A stretch of DNA of 64,000 nt from the NCBI GenBank assembly GCA_023091735.1, contig JALKBU010000056.1, positions 1-64,000 of the forward strand. Reading direction: 5' to 3'. Shown piece by piece: positions 50,471 through 60,941 of the stretch. Origin of the DNA: Trichomonas tenax. Its lineage: Eukaryota > Parabasalia > Trichomonadida > Trichomonadidae. Position 1 is the stretch's first letter. Each line of letters begins with the position of its first letter. The notes beneath the pieces were generated by a model, which ran no database searches, was not told the DNA's origin, and worked only from the letters and a program-made list of their open reading frames with translations. Position numbers and translations under genes: made by a program.

Positions 50471-51525
50471 TAAAAAACTCAAATTATTAATCGCGAATAA
50501 AATCGCGACCAAAAGCGATAACAAGGTCAAGAGGATATTTGCAAAGCCAACAATCAAGAAAACTCGTAAAGATTTTAAAAATACAGCGGAATTGAAATAA
50601 AGAAATGGGGGCGCAGAAAAGTTTTAAACCAGAAAGCCATATTGATATGGTATACTGTATAGGTCCTGCTGATGCTATATCCGAGAGGAATCTTGAAAAT
50701 AAACAGTCTATGATACATGAAAAATTGAGAGCTTCACCACGAAAAGTGACGCTTGAATGATTTAATGGAGCTTGTGGTGATTTTGGGATAGACACGATTT
50801 TAAAACTTGTGGTGAAGACACATGAATTAAAATTCATAACTATAATATATAAACACAAAAATTATGTCTAAAATCAATTAGTTTATGATGCTGATAATAT
50901 ATTTTTGTAATTATACTGATTTACTGCTGACATTTGATAACCAGTGGTTCATGAAAGGAATGTCTTGTAGTTAAAGATAGTTTTTAGAGATATTTTCGAA
51001 TCCAAAAAATATAAACATAGGGCTATAAGCGAATAATTGAAAGGTTAAATAGCTTAGAGCTCCCATAACTTATCCGCTGAGAAAATAGATTCCGCTGCCT
51101 TCATTAAAAGGAGAAGTTATTAACGACAATATATCATAAAAAGACTCAAAAATTGTTTTAAGAATCATTCCAGGCCCGAAAAAGCATGATTTGTGATATT
51201 TAAATCATCGGAAACGAGAAACTTTAGTGGAAAATCATAAATATCATAAGAAATCCAGATTTAGAAGGAAATTTTGAGAATTGAAAATTCAATCGATTTT
51301 AAGTCCATTCAAATCTACATAGGACACAATACATACCAATACTACAAGGTGAGGTAACATTCCAAAAGTGAAGTTAAATACGTTATAAAAATTACCCTTG
51401 TCAGAAAATTTTCTTGCCCTTTACATACCATTACTATGCATGTAGATTATATATTTTCTAAAATTATCTTCCAAAACATCACTTTTATCTGCGCTTCCAC
51501 TTCTTGAAACAAACAAAAAATAAAG

Positions 51526-51535
51526 TGGCCGGCCA
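51526..51535. promoter_or_regulatory. GC palindrome TGGCCGGCCA before p23
   Basis: A perfect 10-bp palindrome, GC-rich in an otherwise AT-rich upstream region, 15 nt before the ATG at 51551. It is the sort of site a dimeric factor would bind. Confidence 0.35.
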
Positions 51536-51550
51536 ATTCAAATCATAAAA

Positions 51551-52054
51551 ATGACTTTAAATCCTCCTCTCATGTGGGCACAGGACCGTAATGTCGTCTA
51601 CATTACGATCAAGCTCCAGGACATTGCCAACGAAGAGATCGTTTTCGGCGAGGACCACTTCATTTTCAGCGGAAAAGTTGGAGACATTAATTACGACTAC
51701 AAGCTCGAACTTTTCGGCAATATCCATCCAACAGACCAAGCAACAAAGTACGTCAAGTTCGGCAGATACATGCAATTGAACGTCCGCAAGATTGATACAA
51801 GAAAATGGTGGCCACGTCTCGCTAAGACAGATCGCAAGCTCGCCAATGTTGGAATTGACTGGGAGAAGTGGATCGATGACCCAGAGGATTCAGATGACGA
51901 GCATAAACATGATGATGGCTCATTCGAGATCTCCAACACTCCAGATGCTGACTTTACATCCAGCTCCGATGACGAGGAGGGAAAGAAGGATGAGACGCCA
52001 AAAGAGAAAAAGATAGAAGAAGTTAAGGCAGAAGAAGAAAAGAAGGAAGAATAA
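51551..52054 (+). CDS. p23 co-chaperone (CS domain)
   Basis: The 167-residue protein is a CS-domain p23/Sba1, the Hsp90 co-chaperone that stabilises the closed ATP-bound state. The domain (about 1-110) has the PPLMWAQ start, FSGKVGDINYDYKLELFG, then the invariant WWPRLAKT (about 77-84) and WEKWIDD signature. A disordered acidic tail (111-167; EDSDDE, SSSDDEEGKKDE, KEEE) follows, as in p23. The length fits the family (about 160 residues). Codon use is biased and the stop is TAAA. The promoter has an initiator-like TCACTTTTA and a palindrome, not the ACATG motif. Confidence 0.92.
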   Translation: MTLNPPLMWAQDRNVVYITIKLQDIANEEIVFGEDHFIFSGKVGDINYDYKLELFGNIHPTDQATKYVKFGRYMQLNVRKIDTRKWWPRLAKTDRKLANVGIDWEKWIDDPEDSDDEHKHDDGSFEISNTPDADFTSSSDDEEGKKDETPKEKKIEEVKAEEEKKEE

Positions 52055-52480
52055 ATGTCTATAGGAAAATAAAAAAAAAAACAATCAATTTTTTGATTAT
52101 TTTTGTAAGATCTTATATTTTACATTGATGGCTGGCATTTAAGCTAACATAACCAGACCAAAACAATAACAAAATCACTTTTATATTAATATGTTCATGG
52201 TTGATATTTTTCATATATTTTCCTTATGTTTATGTGCAGAGTCTCGGAACGTATATAGATTTGGTTTTCTAAATAAATCATTAAATCATTTATAAAACTT
52301 TAAGGCTGCATCATAAATATAAAAAAAAATATTTAAAATAATGAAAATATTCAGGCATTCCATAACAGACACATTTTAAGTGTTTTAAATACTCTAATAA
52401 ATCACTCCATGATTCACCTGATGCAATTTTTTTCATGTACTAAATATTTGACAAAAATATGAGATTACATAGCAAAAAAA
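52055..52480. other. intergenic region
   Basis: AT-rich DNA with poly-A runs between p23 and the Pmp-like gene; no gene recognised. The right end leads into the duplicated promoter-start unit at 52481. Confidence 0.4.
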
Positions 52481-52518
52481 TATTACATGGCAGAAAAAAT
52501 ATTACATGGCAGAAAAAA
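52481..52518 (+). repeat. 19-bp tandem duplication around the start codon
   Basis: TATTACATGGCAGAAAAAA occurs twice in direct succession (52481-52499 and 52500-52518). Each copy carries the promoter motif and an ATG in the same MAEKI context. Because 19 is not a multiple of three, the first ATG (52487) reads only 39 codons to TAA at 52604, while the second (52506) opens the long frame. Confidence 0.7.
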
Positions 52519-53345
52519 TAATGCTTTTAGCTTTGGTGAATATAAAGATCAAAAGTGTTCATTTCAAAGAACTTTTGACCACAAAAGTAACCATAAATTC
52601 CGATAAAAACATGTTAGATTCGACTTTTACAAGTAGAAACATGTTAATAATGAAAAATTTGGTCAATATCGATAAATGTACCTTTACAAAGTGCTCCAGT
52701 CCGAAGGAAAAAGGAGGTGCATTATTTGTTTACCAAGGAAATGTTCTAATAACAAAATCAATCTTTAATTTTTGTCATTCAAGGTGTTCTGGTGCTTTAG
52801 AGATCACGGATTCAGAGAATATCACGTTTACAAGCAATTTAATTGACTCCTGCAAAGCTTTACGTGTTGCTGCTGGATTTTTTGATGGTCACACGATGAT
52901 GAGTTCGATTAACATAGACAGTTCAAATTTTACTAACTGCGATGCAGAAATTTGGACTGGTGGAGTCAGATTGCAACATAACTCAGGAAAAATCATAAAT
53001 TGCGATTTTGTTCACAATTCAGCGACAAAATATGGTGCTATATTTGAATTTAGCAGTAATCCAGGATACAAATCCTTTTTAGGCTGTAAATTGATAAATA
53101 ACAGTACATCTGAAAATACAGCAGGATTGACATTATTTTTGATGAAATTTCACGGAGATATCGAAGAATGTATCTTTGTTGATAACAATAATTGTTCTAT
53201 CCTTGTTGCATCTGATTCTTGTTCGATTGAAATTAACAATTGTGTTTTCTCGAAGTCAAAATCAGAAGAGTTTATTAAATTATATCGATCAAGTGATGTG
53301 TATCTCTCTCGTTGCCAATATAACACAACGCAAAGTTATTCATAA
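52506..53345 (+). CDS. Pmp-like right-handed beta-helix protein
   Basis: The 279-residue product contains repeated short blocks with the pattern NCxF and GGxxx (for example KCSSPKEKGGALFVYQGNVL, NCDAEIWTGGVRL, INCDFVHN, NNCVFSK), typical of chlamydial polymorphic membrane protein-like (Pmp) beta-helices that form large surface-protein families in trichomonads. It is short for the family and has neither signal peptide nor C-terminal membrane segment, so it may be truncated or cytosolic. The start is the second of two duplicated ATG units. Confidence 0.7.
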   Translation: MAEKIMLLALVNIKIKSVHFKELLTTKVTINSDKNMLDSTFTSRNMLIMKNLVNIDKCTFTKCSSPKEKGGALFVYQGNVLITKSIFNFCHSRCSGALEITDSENITFTSNLIDSCKALRVAAGFFDGHTMMSSINIDSSNFTNCDAEIWTGGVRLQHNSGKIINCDFVHNSATKYGAIFEFSSNPGYKSFLGCKLINNSTSENTAGLTLFLMKFHGDIEECIFVDNNNCSILVASDSCSIEINNCVFSKSKSEEFIKLYRSSDVYLSRCQYNTTQSYS

Positions 53346-53461
53346 ATTATATCTATTCTTTGTTTGTATAAATAGAGTGTTTAAATATAAAATTATTAGA
53401 CTGAACCATTTCTCAAAATATGGTATAGCACTCATCGGCATACTTTTTTTGAACATAAAAA

Positions 53462-55183
53462 ATGAATCATGAAAGAAATTTAAATTTTTTTATGCCGCAT
53501 CAAAATGATGAGAAAACCTTTCATTTTCTACGTGAAATTGAGATTCCTGATAAATTGAAACCTGACAATGACATTGCAAATTTGGTCTTAAGCCTAGCAA
53601 AGGAAAATTATGAAGAAAGCACATCAAAAATTGAAGAAATTATCAATTCTGGATTTTCTAATAAGAGATCCATTGCAATATGCAAAAAGATATTCAGCAT
53701 CAGGAAAAAGCAACAACCAATCATTAAGGACTTGATATCAACACTCTGTCAAAAATTTAATCGCAATTCGAAATTATATAATGTTGTTGCAGAAAATGAC
53801 ACATATAATGTTGGAATGGTATGCTATTGTATCGAAAATGATGATCTTGAAGGCCTTGTGAAATTGACTAAAAATACTCATTTTGATTTCAACATGAAAG
53901 ACGAGAACAATATTTCACTTCTTTCTGTTGCAGCAAAGTTTGGATCGATCAATTGTTTCAAATATATTAAAGAACACGATGTTACTGTTGAACCAGATAT
54001 AGTGGGATATGCAGTTGAAGGTGGAAATATGTATATAATTAAATCTCTTGAAATGAATGATAACATCAATTTTGGTGAATTCTTTTATAAAGCAGTTCGA
54101 TTCTTTCACAACGACATTGCGGACTATATTATAGAGAAACACAATGAAGTGTTTTTCACAAACAAGTCTGCGGATTACTCACACAACGTTCCAGCTTCAG
54201 TTTATTATTTCATGTATCTTAAAAATATGTTTATATAATCGTCATCGAGATATGAGCCATATAATGATAAAAGAGCTAAAAGATGGTAAAAATGAATTGA
54301 TTGAGCATTCACTTGAAAATAGCGCCGATTCAAGATTTTTTGAAGGCGATTATAGTTTTCTCTATATTCATCATCAAAAATTGAAGATCTTAGTGATTAC
54401 GATGAAGAGTTAGCAACACTTGACTATCCATGTGAACCACCGATTGTTGATGCAGTTCGGAATAACAACTTTTTTGCTGTTAATTTACTTCTTCAATATG
54501 GTACTAATCCAGAACAGTTTCATAAAATTGTTTTTTTTTTGTCAACAGAAACATGCAATGGTCATTGCTATGAGGAAGAGGAATTATGACATTATGCATG
54601 CTCTTATTAAACATGGAATTGATCTTAATAAGTTATTCAAATTACCTTATGGTGCAATTCATTCTAATATTTATTGGGGAGAAATTTATTATTTGTTAAT
54701 AAGCAGATATTAAAAATACCATTGATGTATGCAATCGAACTCAAAGACAAAGATCTCATTTAGTTTATGCTTGACAACGGAGCTGATTTAAATAAATCGC
54801 ATTGGGTCATTCACCATTAAATTTATGATATTCATTATCTCGAAATGACTTTCATCATTATTACATCATGGAGTCTTTATTCAGATGACACCATTTATGG
54901 CTGCTTGCAAAGTTGGAGATTTGGATATTGTTAAATTCTTAATTGAAAAGGGTGCAGATATCCACAAAACTGTTTCAATTCTTCTATCCATTACTGCGTT
55001 CTTCATTAGAATATGAAATTCACTTATTGTTTTATGGCGTTCATTATAACTCATTGATAAGGGTCAATTCATCATGATCAAAAAGAATTCACAACATCAC
55101 CTGTTTATTATGCAAGGAAGTACTACAAAACAAAAGTCATTAAATATCTTCATGAATTAGGTGCTGAAGACACTTCAGAATAG
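53462..55183 (+). pseudogene. decayed ankyrin (DUF3447-type) gene
   Basis: An ATG-initiated frame (53462-54238, 258 residues) gives the helical N-terminal region with YCIENDDLEGL and LLSVAAKFGSINCFKYI, the start of an ankyrin protein like the one at 47721. It ends prematurely; downstream, ankyrin blocks appear in changing frames: DAVRNNNFFAVNLLLQYG (about 54443-54500), HALIKHGIDLNK, PLMYAIELKDKDLI* (about 54719-54764, with in-frame TAG), TPFMAACKVGDLDIVKFLIE (about 54889) and finally YYARKYYKTKVIKYLHELGA ending at TAG 55181-55183. Several frameshifts and stops mean the gene is dead. Confidence 0.75.
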
Positions 55184-56089
55184 TCCATTTCATTAGTGAT
55201 TTGATTCACAGTATATCAATGTAAAACTATTACATTTCTTTATTTTAAACCAGTTTACAAATTATCTAAATAATGAAATAATTTCTTGATGAAATCGATT
55301 ATAGAAATCATGTTCATAGAGCAAAAATAAACGTGAAAATGCGAAATTATTTTCTTTGCACAGCGAGAACGTAATTAATGATATAGCTTACTCTATTAAA
55401 AGAAGCTTACTCTTGGATTCTTTAATTTTTTTTAGAGAGAAATTCATTGGTAAAAATTCAAATATTCATAAAAGTGCCATGGTTTTTCTGGATTACTTCG
55501 AGTCTTCAAATTTCATTCAAGAAAGAAAACATGTCAAGTTTTTAACAAATTGATACAAAGTTGAATTTGACATTCAAGTAAACTAAATTCCAAAATATGA
55601 GGGTGTTAGTTTTTTAGGGTAAATATGGACCCTACTTTTCTATGTGGTTTCTCAATTTTGTCTCACTCCCATATTGAAAAGCAGTTTAGTAATCATGGTT
55701 AATACATATGTTGAAAATACCATTACTTAAAAGAGTTGCTTTGCTTTATTACACAAAGCAACATTCCGAGTTTTGCTATCATTTAGACGTCCTCTGTTTT
55801 ATTTGAAGGAAAATATTGATTTGTTAGAAACTGTGCATAATATGTCTTTGCCTCATTTAGATTCACCTACAATATTCACTTCAATTGTTATGAGCAGTTG
55901 CATGACAATAAACAATCCATTGTAAGTTTTGATCACTTTTTTTGGATTTAAAGTTCCTGTTTTAGATTTACAAACCCTATTTTAGTATAACCCAGTTTTT
56001 ATTTTATAAGCCCTATTTTGACAAATCCCTGTTTTTATTCTAAAAACCCTATTTTACAATAACCCTGTTTTTTGATGATAGACCCATAA
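55184..56089. other. intergenic region with 36-bp repeats
   Basis: A short frame at 55356-55553 has no ATG and is not supported. The right end holds three 36-bp repeats. The rest is AT-rich without recognised features. Confidence 0.5.
55975..56082 (+). repeat. 36-bp direct repeat, three copies
   Basis: Copies start with CCCTATTTT at 55975, 56011 and 56047; within each, a second block (CCCAGTTTTTATT, CCCTGTTTTTATT, CCCTGTTTTTT) follows at a fixed distance. They end 7 bp before the ATG at 56090 and may replace the usual promoter there. Confidence 0.8.
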
Positions 56090-57076
56090 ATGAATGTATG
56101 GATTGATAAACGTCCGCCACCTAAAAAGCTGCAGAAAGAAGCAACGACGGATGAGATCGTGAGGATGAAGAGATCACAAATCGAGGAAACAAACAGAGAA
56201 TTAGCCGAAGTTCAGCAAGAAATTCAAAATCTCGAAAAGAAAATCAGAGATGATGATTTAAGAGGTAATTCTGAGTTTGAAATTCTCATATTCCAACGTG
56301 ACAACAGTAGAAAAGAATATAAGCAAGAAATTTCAAATATTGTCGAAAATATGAATGCCGAAGTTAACAAGCTTAGAACACAACACAACAAGGAAATAGA
56401 GTACATATACAATGAGCTGAGAACTGCATTACAAGATACTGAAGAATTTATTTCAAAATCAAGTGTTTCTGGTGATCCAAGCGATAAACATTACAGATTC
56501 ACACGCGCAAAGAAACTATCAGAGAAATATGCATCCGTTGTTGACTCAATCGATGCTGCAATAAGTAAATTAGTTTCCCAACGCAATCAACAAGTTATCA
56601 CTGTCGCAGGACAGATAGAAGACACTATAAGCGAGAAAAAGAGACAGCAGAGAGAGTCTAATGAAGCTAATCAGAAATTTAAGCAGCAAATCGTTGAGAT
56701 AGAGAAGCAGCATAAGGAAAAAATGGATCAGATATCACATAAATATCAACAAGAAAGGGAAGAACTTGAAAAAGATATTAACAAACAAATATTTGAATTG
56801 CAGACAACAGAAGCTATGTATCAAAGCATTGCAACGCATAATCGTGAAAAACTCCAAGAAGTCAACGAAGACATTGCGCGATTAAGAATGATAATTGCAA
56901 AATCATCTCTTGTTCCAAAAGAGGATGAATCCAAATCATATCATCTGTTTGAGGAAGTTTCAAAGATGGAAAATGAAATAAATGAACTCAGAGAGAAGAA
57001 TGCAGAACTGAAAAGACTAATTAATGAACAGGATTCTTTCACGAGATTGAATTTTTCATCTGCATTTAGTGAATAG
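56090..57076 (+). CDS. long coiled-coil protein
   Basis: The 328-residue protein is a nearly continuous charged coiled coil (about residues 20-95, 105-170, 180-310), with a short basic Pro-rich start (KRPPPKKL). Typical heptads such as EIQNLEKKIRDDDLR and KQQIVEIEKQHKEKMDQI are present. No further domain is recognised. It resembles the 25176 product in composition. Its expected role is in the large trichomonad cytoskeleton or flagellar apparatus, by inference. Confidence 0.7.
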   Translation: MNVWIDKRPPPKKLQKEATTDEIVRMKRSQIEETNRELAEVQQEIQNLEKKIRDDDLRGNSEFEILIFQRDNSRKEYKQEISNIVENMNAEVNKLRTQHNKEIEYIYNELRTALQDTEEFISKSSVSGDPSDKHYRFTRAKKLSEKYASVVDSIDAAISKLVSQRNQQVITVAGQIEDTISEKKRQQRESNEANQKFKQQIVEIEKQHKEKMDQISHKYQQEREELEKDINKQIFELQTTEAMYQSIATHNREKLQEVNEDIARLRMIIAKSSLVPKEDESKSYHLFEEVSKMENEINELREKNAELKRLINEQDSFTRLNFSSAFSE

Positions 57077-57135
57077 AAATTATTTATATTTGTTTTTTAT
57101 AAAAAATAATTACATATTTATTTACATATTAACAT

Positions 57136-60100
57136 TCATTTTGGTATTGTTGCAGCAAGTGGCCTCAAAGAGAACTGCATTGTGAGATCCTTTATTTTGT
57201 CTTTAATTGATGGCTGAATTAGTATTGGAATCTCGAATGTCCAATCTAATTTCTTTGCATTAAAAAGACTTTCGAAATCAGATTCAACTTCGATTCTTCC
57301 ATCATCGGAACTGAAATCACCTCTTGGATCCTTCTCAAGGTCTGGCTCATCATGCTCTGGTTCTTCCACTTTCAAGATGTTGAATTTTGGATTCCTGTAA
57401 TTCACTTTGCAAGGAATTGCTTTTGGAGGATTTTTGTCGCTTTCGCTTTCAGAGTAATACTGATCATCTTCATTAGGAATTATGATTTTTTCGTATGGAT
57501 TAAAGTCTTCATAAGTTTGTTCAACAACAGGCCTCGTCTGTCTTGCAGGAGTGAACTCTCTAATCTCGATAGGCGTAAACATCTCTTCTTCTTTTGGTGG
57601 TCTCCGCAATGGTCTGATTCTAAATGGAGACGTTGAGGTGAAAGATGATGTTGAAGCAGATATCTTTGTTGCTGCAAAATTAGATGATTCTGAGTCAACG
57701 AAATATGAAGGTTTCTGTTTCTTTTGTTTCTTTTTGTGCTTCTTCCTTTTGCCTGAGTCACTTGAAGAATCTGATTTCAAGATATCACTTGATGAACTAT
57801 CTGATTCAATTTTTTGTTCAGTGGATTCATCAGATGTATCTTCCTCTTCTTCTTCAGTTTCTGATTTTTGTTGATTCTTCTTTTCCTTCTCTGCTTTATC
57901 TCTTTCTATTTTTTCTTTTTGTTCTTTAATTAATCTTTTCCGTTCATTTTCACGCTCCTCTTTCTCTCGTTCTTCTTTCTCCTTTTTCTCTCGTTCTTCT
58001 TTCTCCTTCTTTTCATGTTCTTCTTTCTCCTTCTTTTCACGTTCTTCTTTTTCTTTCTTCTCATGTTCTTCTTTCTCCTTCTTTTCACGTTCTTCTTTTT
58101 CTTTCTTCTCTTGTTCCTCTTTTTCTCGTTTCTTTTTCTCTTCTTTCATCTTCTTCTTCATTTCGCGCTTTTCCTGCTTTTTCTTTTGCTTCCTCTCTTC
58201 TTTTTCTTTGCGTTTCCTTTCCTGTTCTTCTTTAAGCTTTTTCTCTTGCTCTTCCTTTTCTTTATTCTCGCGTTCAATTCTCTCTTGTTCTTCTTTGAGT
58301 CTCTTTTCATTATCATTGCTTTCTTTGCCTTTTTTATCATTCTTTTTGCTTCGAGGCTTGGAAAACGAAGATGATGATTCAGAATCGAATTTGATATTAC
58401 TTTTTCTTGTTACTTGGGGGAATGAATCAGAGCTGTCAGATGAACTCAATCCTAAAAGCTGTCGAGGTTTAATTGAACTTGAACGTTCGAAGTTAGAGTC
58501 TAAAATCTTTTTATGTGTTGATTTAATAGCCCCATCATCCGAGTATGAAACTTTGTCTGACTCCTGAGATGATTCGGATGGCAAATTTTGTCTCCTCTTC
58601 ATACTGTTCATTACTGCTTCTTCATCTGCATTTGATGAATCTGATGAAACATTTAATGGCTTTCTTCTATGAAAGCTTGATTGACTTGATTCTGAATCAT
58701 CAGATAAAGGCGGAGGTTTTTGGATTTTCTTTTTAGCAATTGGAGCACTCTCTTCATCTGATTCCGATGATTCAAATTTTAATGGTTGTCTTCTAACAGG
58801 AATAGCATTCTCTGAATCGGATTTATCACTTGACGATGATAATTTAATGTTTCTTATCGGTGCTGGTAATGGTTTTTTATCTTCATTTTCATCAGAATCG
58901 GAGCTTGAAAATTTCAAGTTTCGGGGTGATTTAACCTCGAAATCCTTTGCTGATTTTTCTTCATCATTTTCATCTGCAACATTGTTGCTTTGGGCCTCTT
59001 CTTCATTATTTCTCAGTTTTATGATCTTTTTTGTAAGTTCTTCAATTTTGATTTTGTCCACTCCATTTTCGGCCATTTTCGCAAATGTTTTCACAGGAAC
59101 TTCGATTGTTATTGGTTTTCTGCTTTGTATCTTTCCGATGAATGCATCAATCACATTAATGTCAACAATTCCGCATTCATCAAAGTTCACATAAACAAGT
59201 TTTGTTCTCTTTTTTAACATTTTTGCAAGAAGATGAAAACATTTTCCATCAAAATCTCGTTTTGATAAATCTAAAGATCTTAAATGTTTTTTGCCCATCA
59301 AAGCAGATAATAATTTCTCAGTGGATCCGTTAATTCTCTGAGCATCGCCTGCTATAGTTATTTTCGTAAATTTCTTCAAAGACTCAATAAGTTTGACGAG
59401 TGAATTTAGTTGGTTTTCATTCGAAATAACACCAGAAAATGAGAATTCATGAAGAGACTTCGCTTTCAGCAAGAAATTAATAACTCTCTCGTCATACATA
59501 TTATTATTCCAACTAAATGCTGATAAATGCTTTGGTTCTGTGTTTCCCATTACTTCGAAGACATCTGAAACCTTTTCGAGATTTTTTGGGGAAGAAATGT
59601 TTAAAAATAATCTCTTTGATTTTGATGCGAAAAATTTTTGGAATAGTACTGATAAACCATTTGCAAAGTCGCAGTTATTCAATGTCAAGTTGTTGAAATT
59701 CTTGGGAATCTCAAAATACTTATCACAAGAAAATAAGTTTCCAGAAAAATCTGCTTCAACTAAAATTGATTGCTTAATATTAGATATTTGTGCTAGAATA
59801 TCTGCTCCATTTGTTTTAGCATCAACAATAGATACTGATTTCATGTTTGCTATGATTGGAATGTGTTTCGACATATCAAATGTGTTTTGATCAAAAACAA
59901 ACTTTTTGATGTTTTTATAATTCTTTGATTTAGATATATTATTGATCAATATGTGTATTGATGTTGATGCGTTAATGATTTGGAGTTCATCTAGTTGTCT
60001 TTTATCAAGTAGTTCACTTAAACTCTTGCTTGCTTGAAAAGAAAACTTAATTGAAGCAACTGAAATAATATTGATTTTGGAAAGTTTTGATTTCCCAATC

Positions 60101-60816
60101 TGCTCGAATATTTGTGGTAATACCTCTTCACAGCATGATACGATGTAGAGTTCTTTTATAGTTTCATTGGTTTTCAAGAAGTCAATTAAATTAGATTCCA
60201 ATGATTCTGGGAGATTTTCAACAATTAGTTTTTTTATTAGTGTAAATCCTGTTAAAGACTGTAACGCGTATTTGAAATACTCCGGAACTTGTGAAATTGC
60301 CTTTGTATTAATAAAATCTGATGATAAGATTGAATTTTCTTTCAATATTTGTGAAAATTTGTCTGCAACAATGGATTTTTCTTGCAGAAGTATAGTTGAT
60401 CCAAGCCTTGCCCTAAAATTGCATGCTGGACTGTTATAATAAGATATATCGACATTTTTCTTTGCATCGAGTTCGCTTTTGCTAAACATGTCATAGAGGT
60501 AGAAAGCAATTGTCTGATAGATTGTTTTGATAGTTTCGGCCTCGAATATAAATTTTTCATTTCCGAAGCCAATTTCCATACTTAATGACTCTTTTGGTCT
60601 AAGCACTGTCAACTCAATCCAATTGAAGCACTTTTCTAATTCTATTTTCTGTGATTCTTGATTATTTTTGAAAAACGAAAAATTATATTCGGAAACAGAC
60701 AGAATAACATCATGTTTCTCATCATTAATCGTAGCTACACATGGAGATATGGATAAAATTCTATTGGATTGACTTCCAATAAAATCCTCAATGAACTTTC
60801 TTGATGAATCATCCAT
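57136..60816 (-). CDS. CARMIL-like leucine-rich repeat and coiled-coil protein
   Basis: The 1226-residue product has a PH-like N-terminal region (about 1-120), then a long leucine-rich repeat array (about 190-620; for example LRSLDLSKRDFDGKCF, LVYVNFDECGIVDIN), a Ser/Asp/Glu/Lys-rich disordered region (about 630-840) with Ser-Asp-Glu clusters, and a charged coiled coil dominated by 8-residue repeats EREKKEKE/EHEKKEKE (about 900-980). The PH-like plus LRR order recalls CARMIL actin-capping regulators, without their CPI motif being identified. The C-terminus is proline- and acidic-rich. ATG 60816 is the first Met; a motif copy lies 126 nt upstream. Confidence 0.7.
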   Translation of the reverse strand: MDDSSRKFIEDFIGSQSNRILSISPCVATINDEKHDVILSVSEYNFSFFKNNQESQKIELEKCFNWIELTVLRPKESLSMEIGFGNEKFIFEAETIKTIYQTIAFYLYDMFSKSELDAKKNVDISYYNSPACNFRARLGSTILLQEKSIVADKFSQILKENSILSSDFINTKAISQVPEYFKYALQSLTGFTLIKKLIVENLPESLESNLIDFLKTNETIKELYIVSCCEEVLPQIFEQIGKSKLSKINIISVASIKFSFQASKSLSELLDKRQLDELQIINASTSIHILINNISKSKNYKNIKKFVFDQNTFDMSKHIPIIANMKSVSIVDAKTNGADILAQISNIKQSILVEADFSGNLFSCDKYFEIPKNFNNLTLNNCDFANGLSVLFQKFFASKSKRLFLNISSPKNLEKVSDVFEVMGNTEPKHLSAFSWNNNMYDERVINFLLKAKSLHEFSFSGVISNENQLNSLVKLIESLKKFTKITIAGDAQRINGSTEKLLSALMGKKHLRSLDLSKRDFDGKCFHLLAKMLKKRTKLVYVNFDECGIVDINVIDAFIGKIQSRKPITIEVPVKTFAKMAENGVDKIKIEELTKKIIKLRNNEEEAQSNNVADENDEEKSAKDFEVKSPRNLKFSSSDSDENEDKKPLPAPIRNIKLSSSSDKSDSENAIPVRRQPLKFESSESDEESAPIAKKKIQKPPPLSDDSESSQSSFHRRKPLNVSSDSSNADEEAVMNSMKRRQNLPSESSQESDKVSYSDDGAIKSTHKKILDSNFERSSSIKPRQLLGLSSSDSSDSFPQVTRKSNIKFDSESSSSFSKPRSKKNDKKGKESNDNEKRLKEEQERIERENKEKEEQEKKLKEEQERKRKEKEERKQKKKQEKREMKKKMKEEKKKREKEEQEKKEKEEREKKEKEEHEKKEKEEREKKEKEEHEKKEKEEREKKEKEEREKEERENERKRLIKEQKEKIERDKAEKEKKNQQKSETEEEEEDTSDESTEQKIESDSSSSDILKSDSSSDSGKRKKHKKKQKKQKPSYFVDSESSNFAATKISASTSSFTSTSPFRIRPLRRPPKEEEMFTPIEIREFTPARQTRPVVEQTYEDFNPYEKIIIPNEDDQYYSESESDKNPPKAIPCKVNYRNPKFNILKVEEPEHDEPDLEKDPRGDFSSDDGRIEVESDFESLFNAKKLDWTFEIPILIQPSIKDKIKDLTMQFSLRPLAATIPK
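57951..58135. repeat. 24-bp in-frame repeats coding EREKKEKE-type octapeptides
   Basis: The plus strand shows TTCTTTCTCCTTCTTTTCACG-like units of 24 bp, with Glu/His/Arg codon variants, about seven copies. The period is a multiple of three, so repeat number can change without breaking the frame. Confidence 0.7.
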
Positions 60817-60941
60817 TTTTGACAATTAAGAGAAAAAGTCGTATTTTTTTCCATTTCACAATTTCTTTGATAATCCAAATATAACTTTTGATTTTTTGCC
60901 GCTTTCACGATTTATTTTGCATTCGTCAGATAATGTGTTTT

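Larger units (their letters stand above)
49773..51550. other. intergenic region holding a tandem repeat
   Basis: The stretch contains a roughly 110-bp tandem repeat (49870-50470) and otherwise AT-rich sequence. A minus-strand frame (50487-50837) is open but resembles no family. The right end is the promoter of p23, with an initiator-like TCACTTTTA (51479-51487). Confidence 0.5.

Noticed and set aside
50487..50858. Minus-strand open frame of 116-123 codons near the tandem repeat
   Set aside because: It resembles no family, lies in repeat-rich DNA, has no upstream motif and could be chance.
55356..55553. 65-codon frame after the decayed ankyrin gene
   Set aside because: It starts with TTG, has no family resemblance and may belong to the decayed region or be chance.
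58015..58374. Plus-strand hydrophobic frame rich in Phe and Leu
   Set aside because: It is the antisense of the Lys/Glu-rich coiled-coil segment of the minus-strand CARMIL-like gene.
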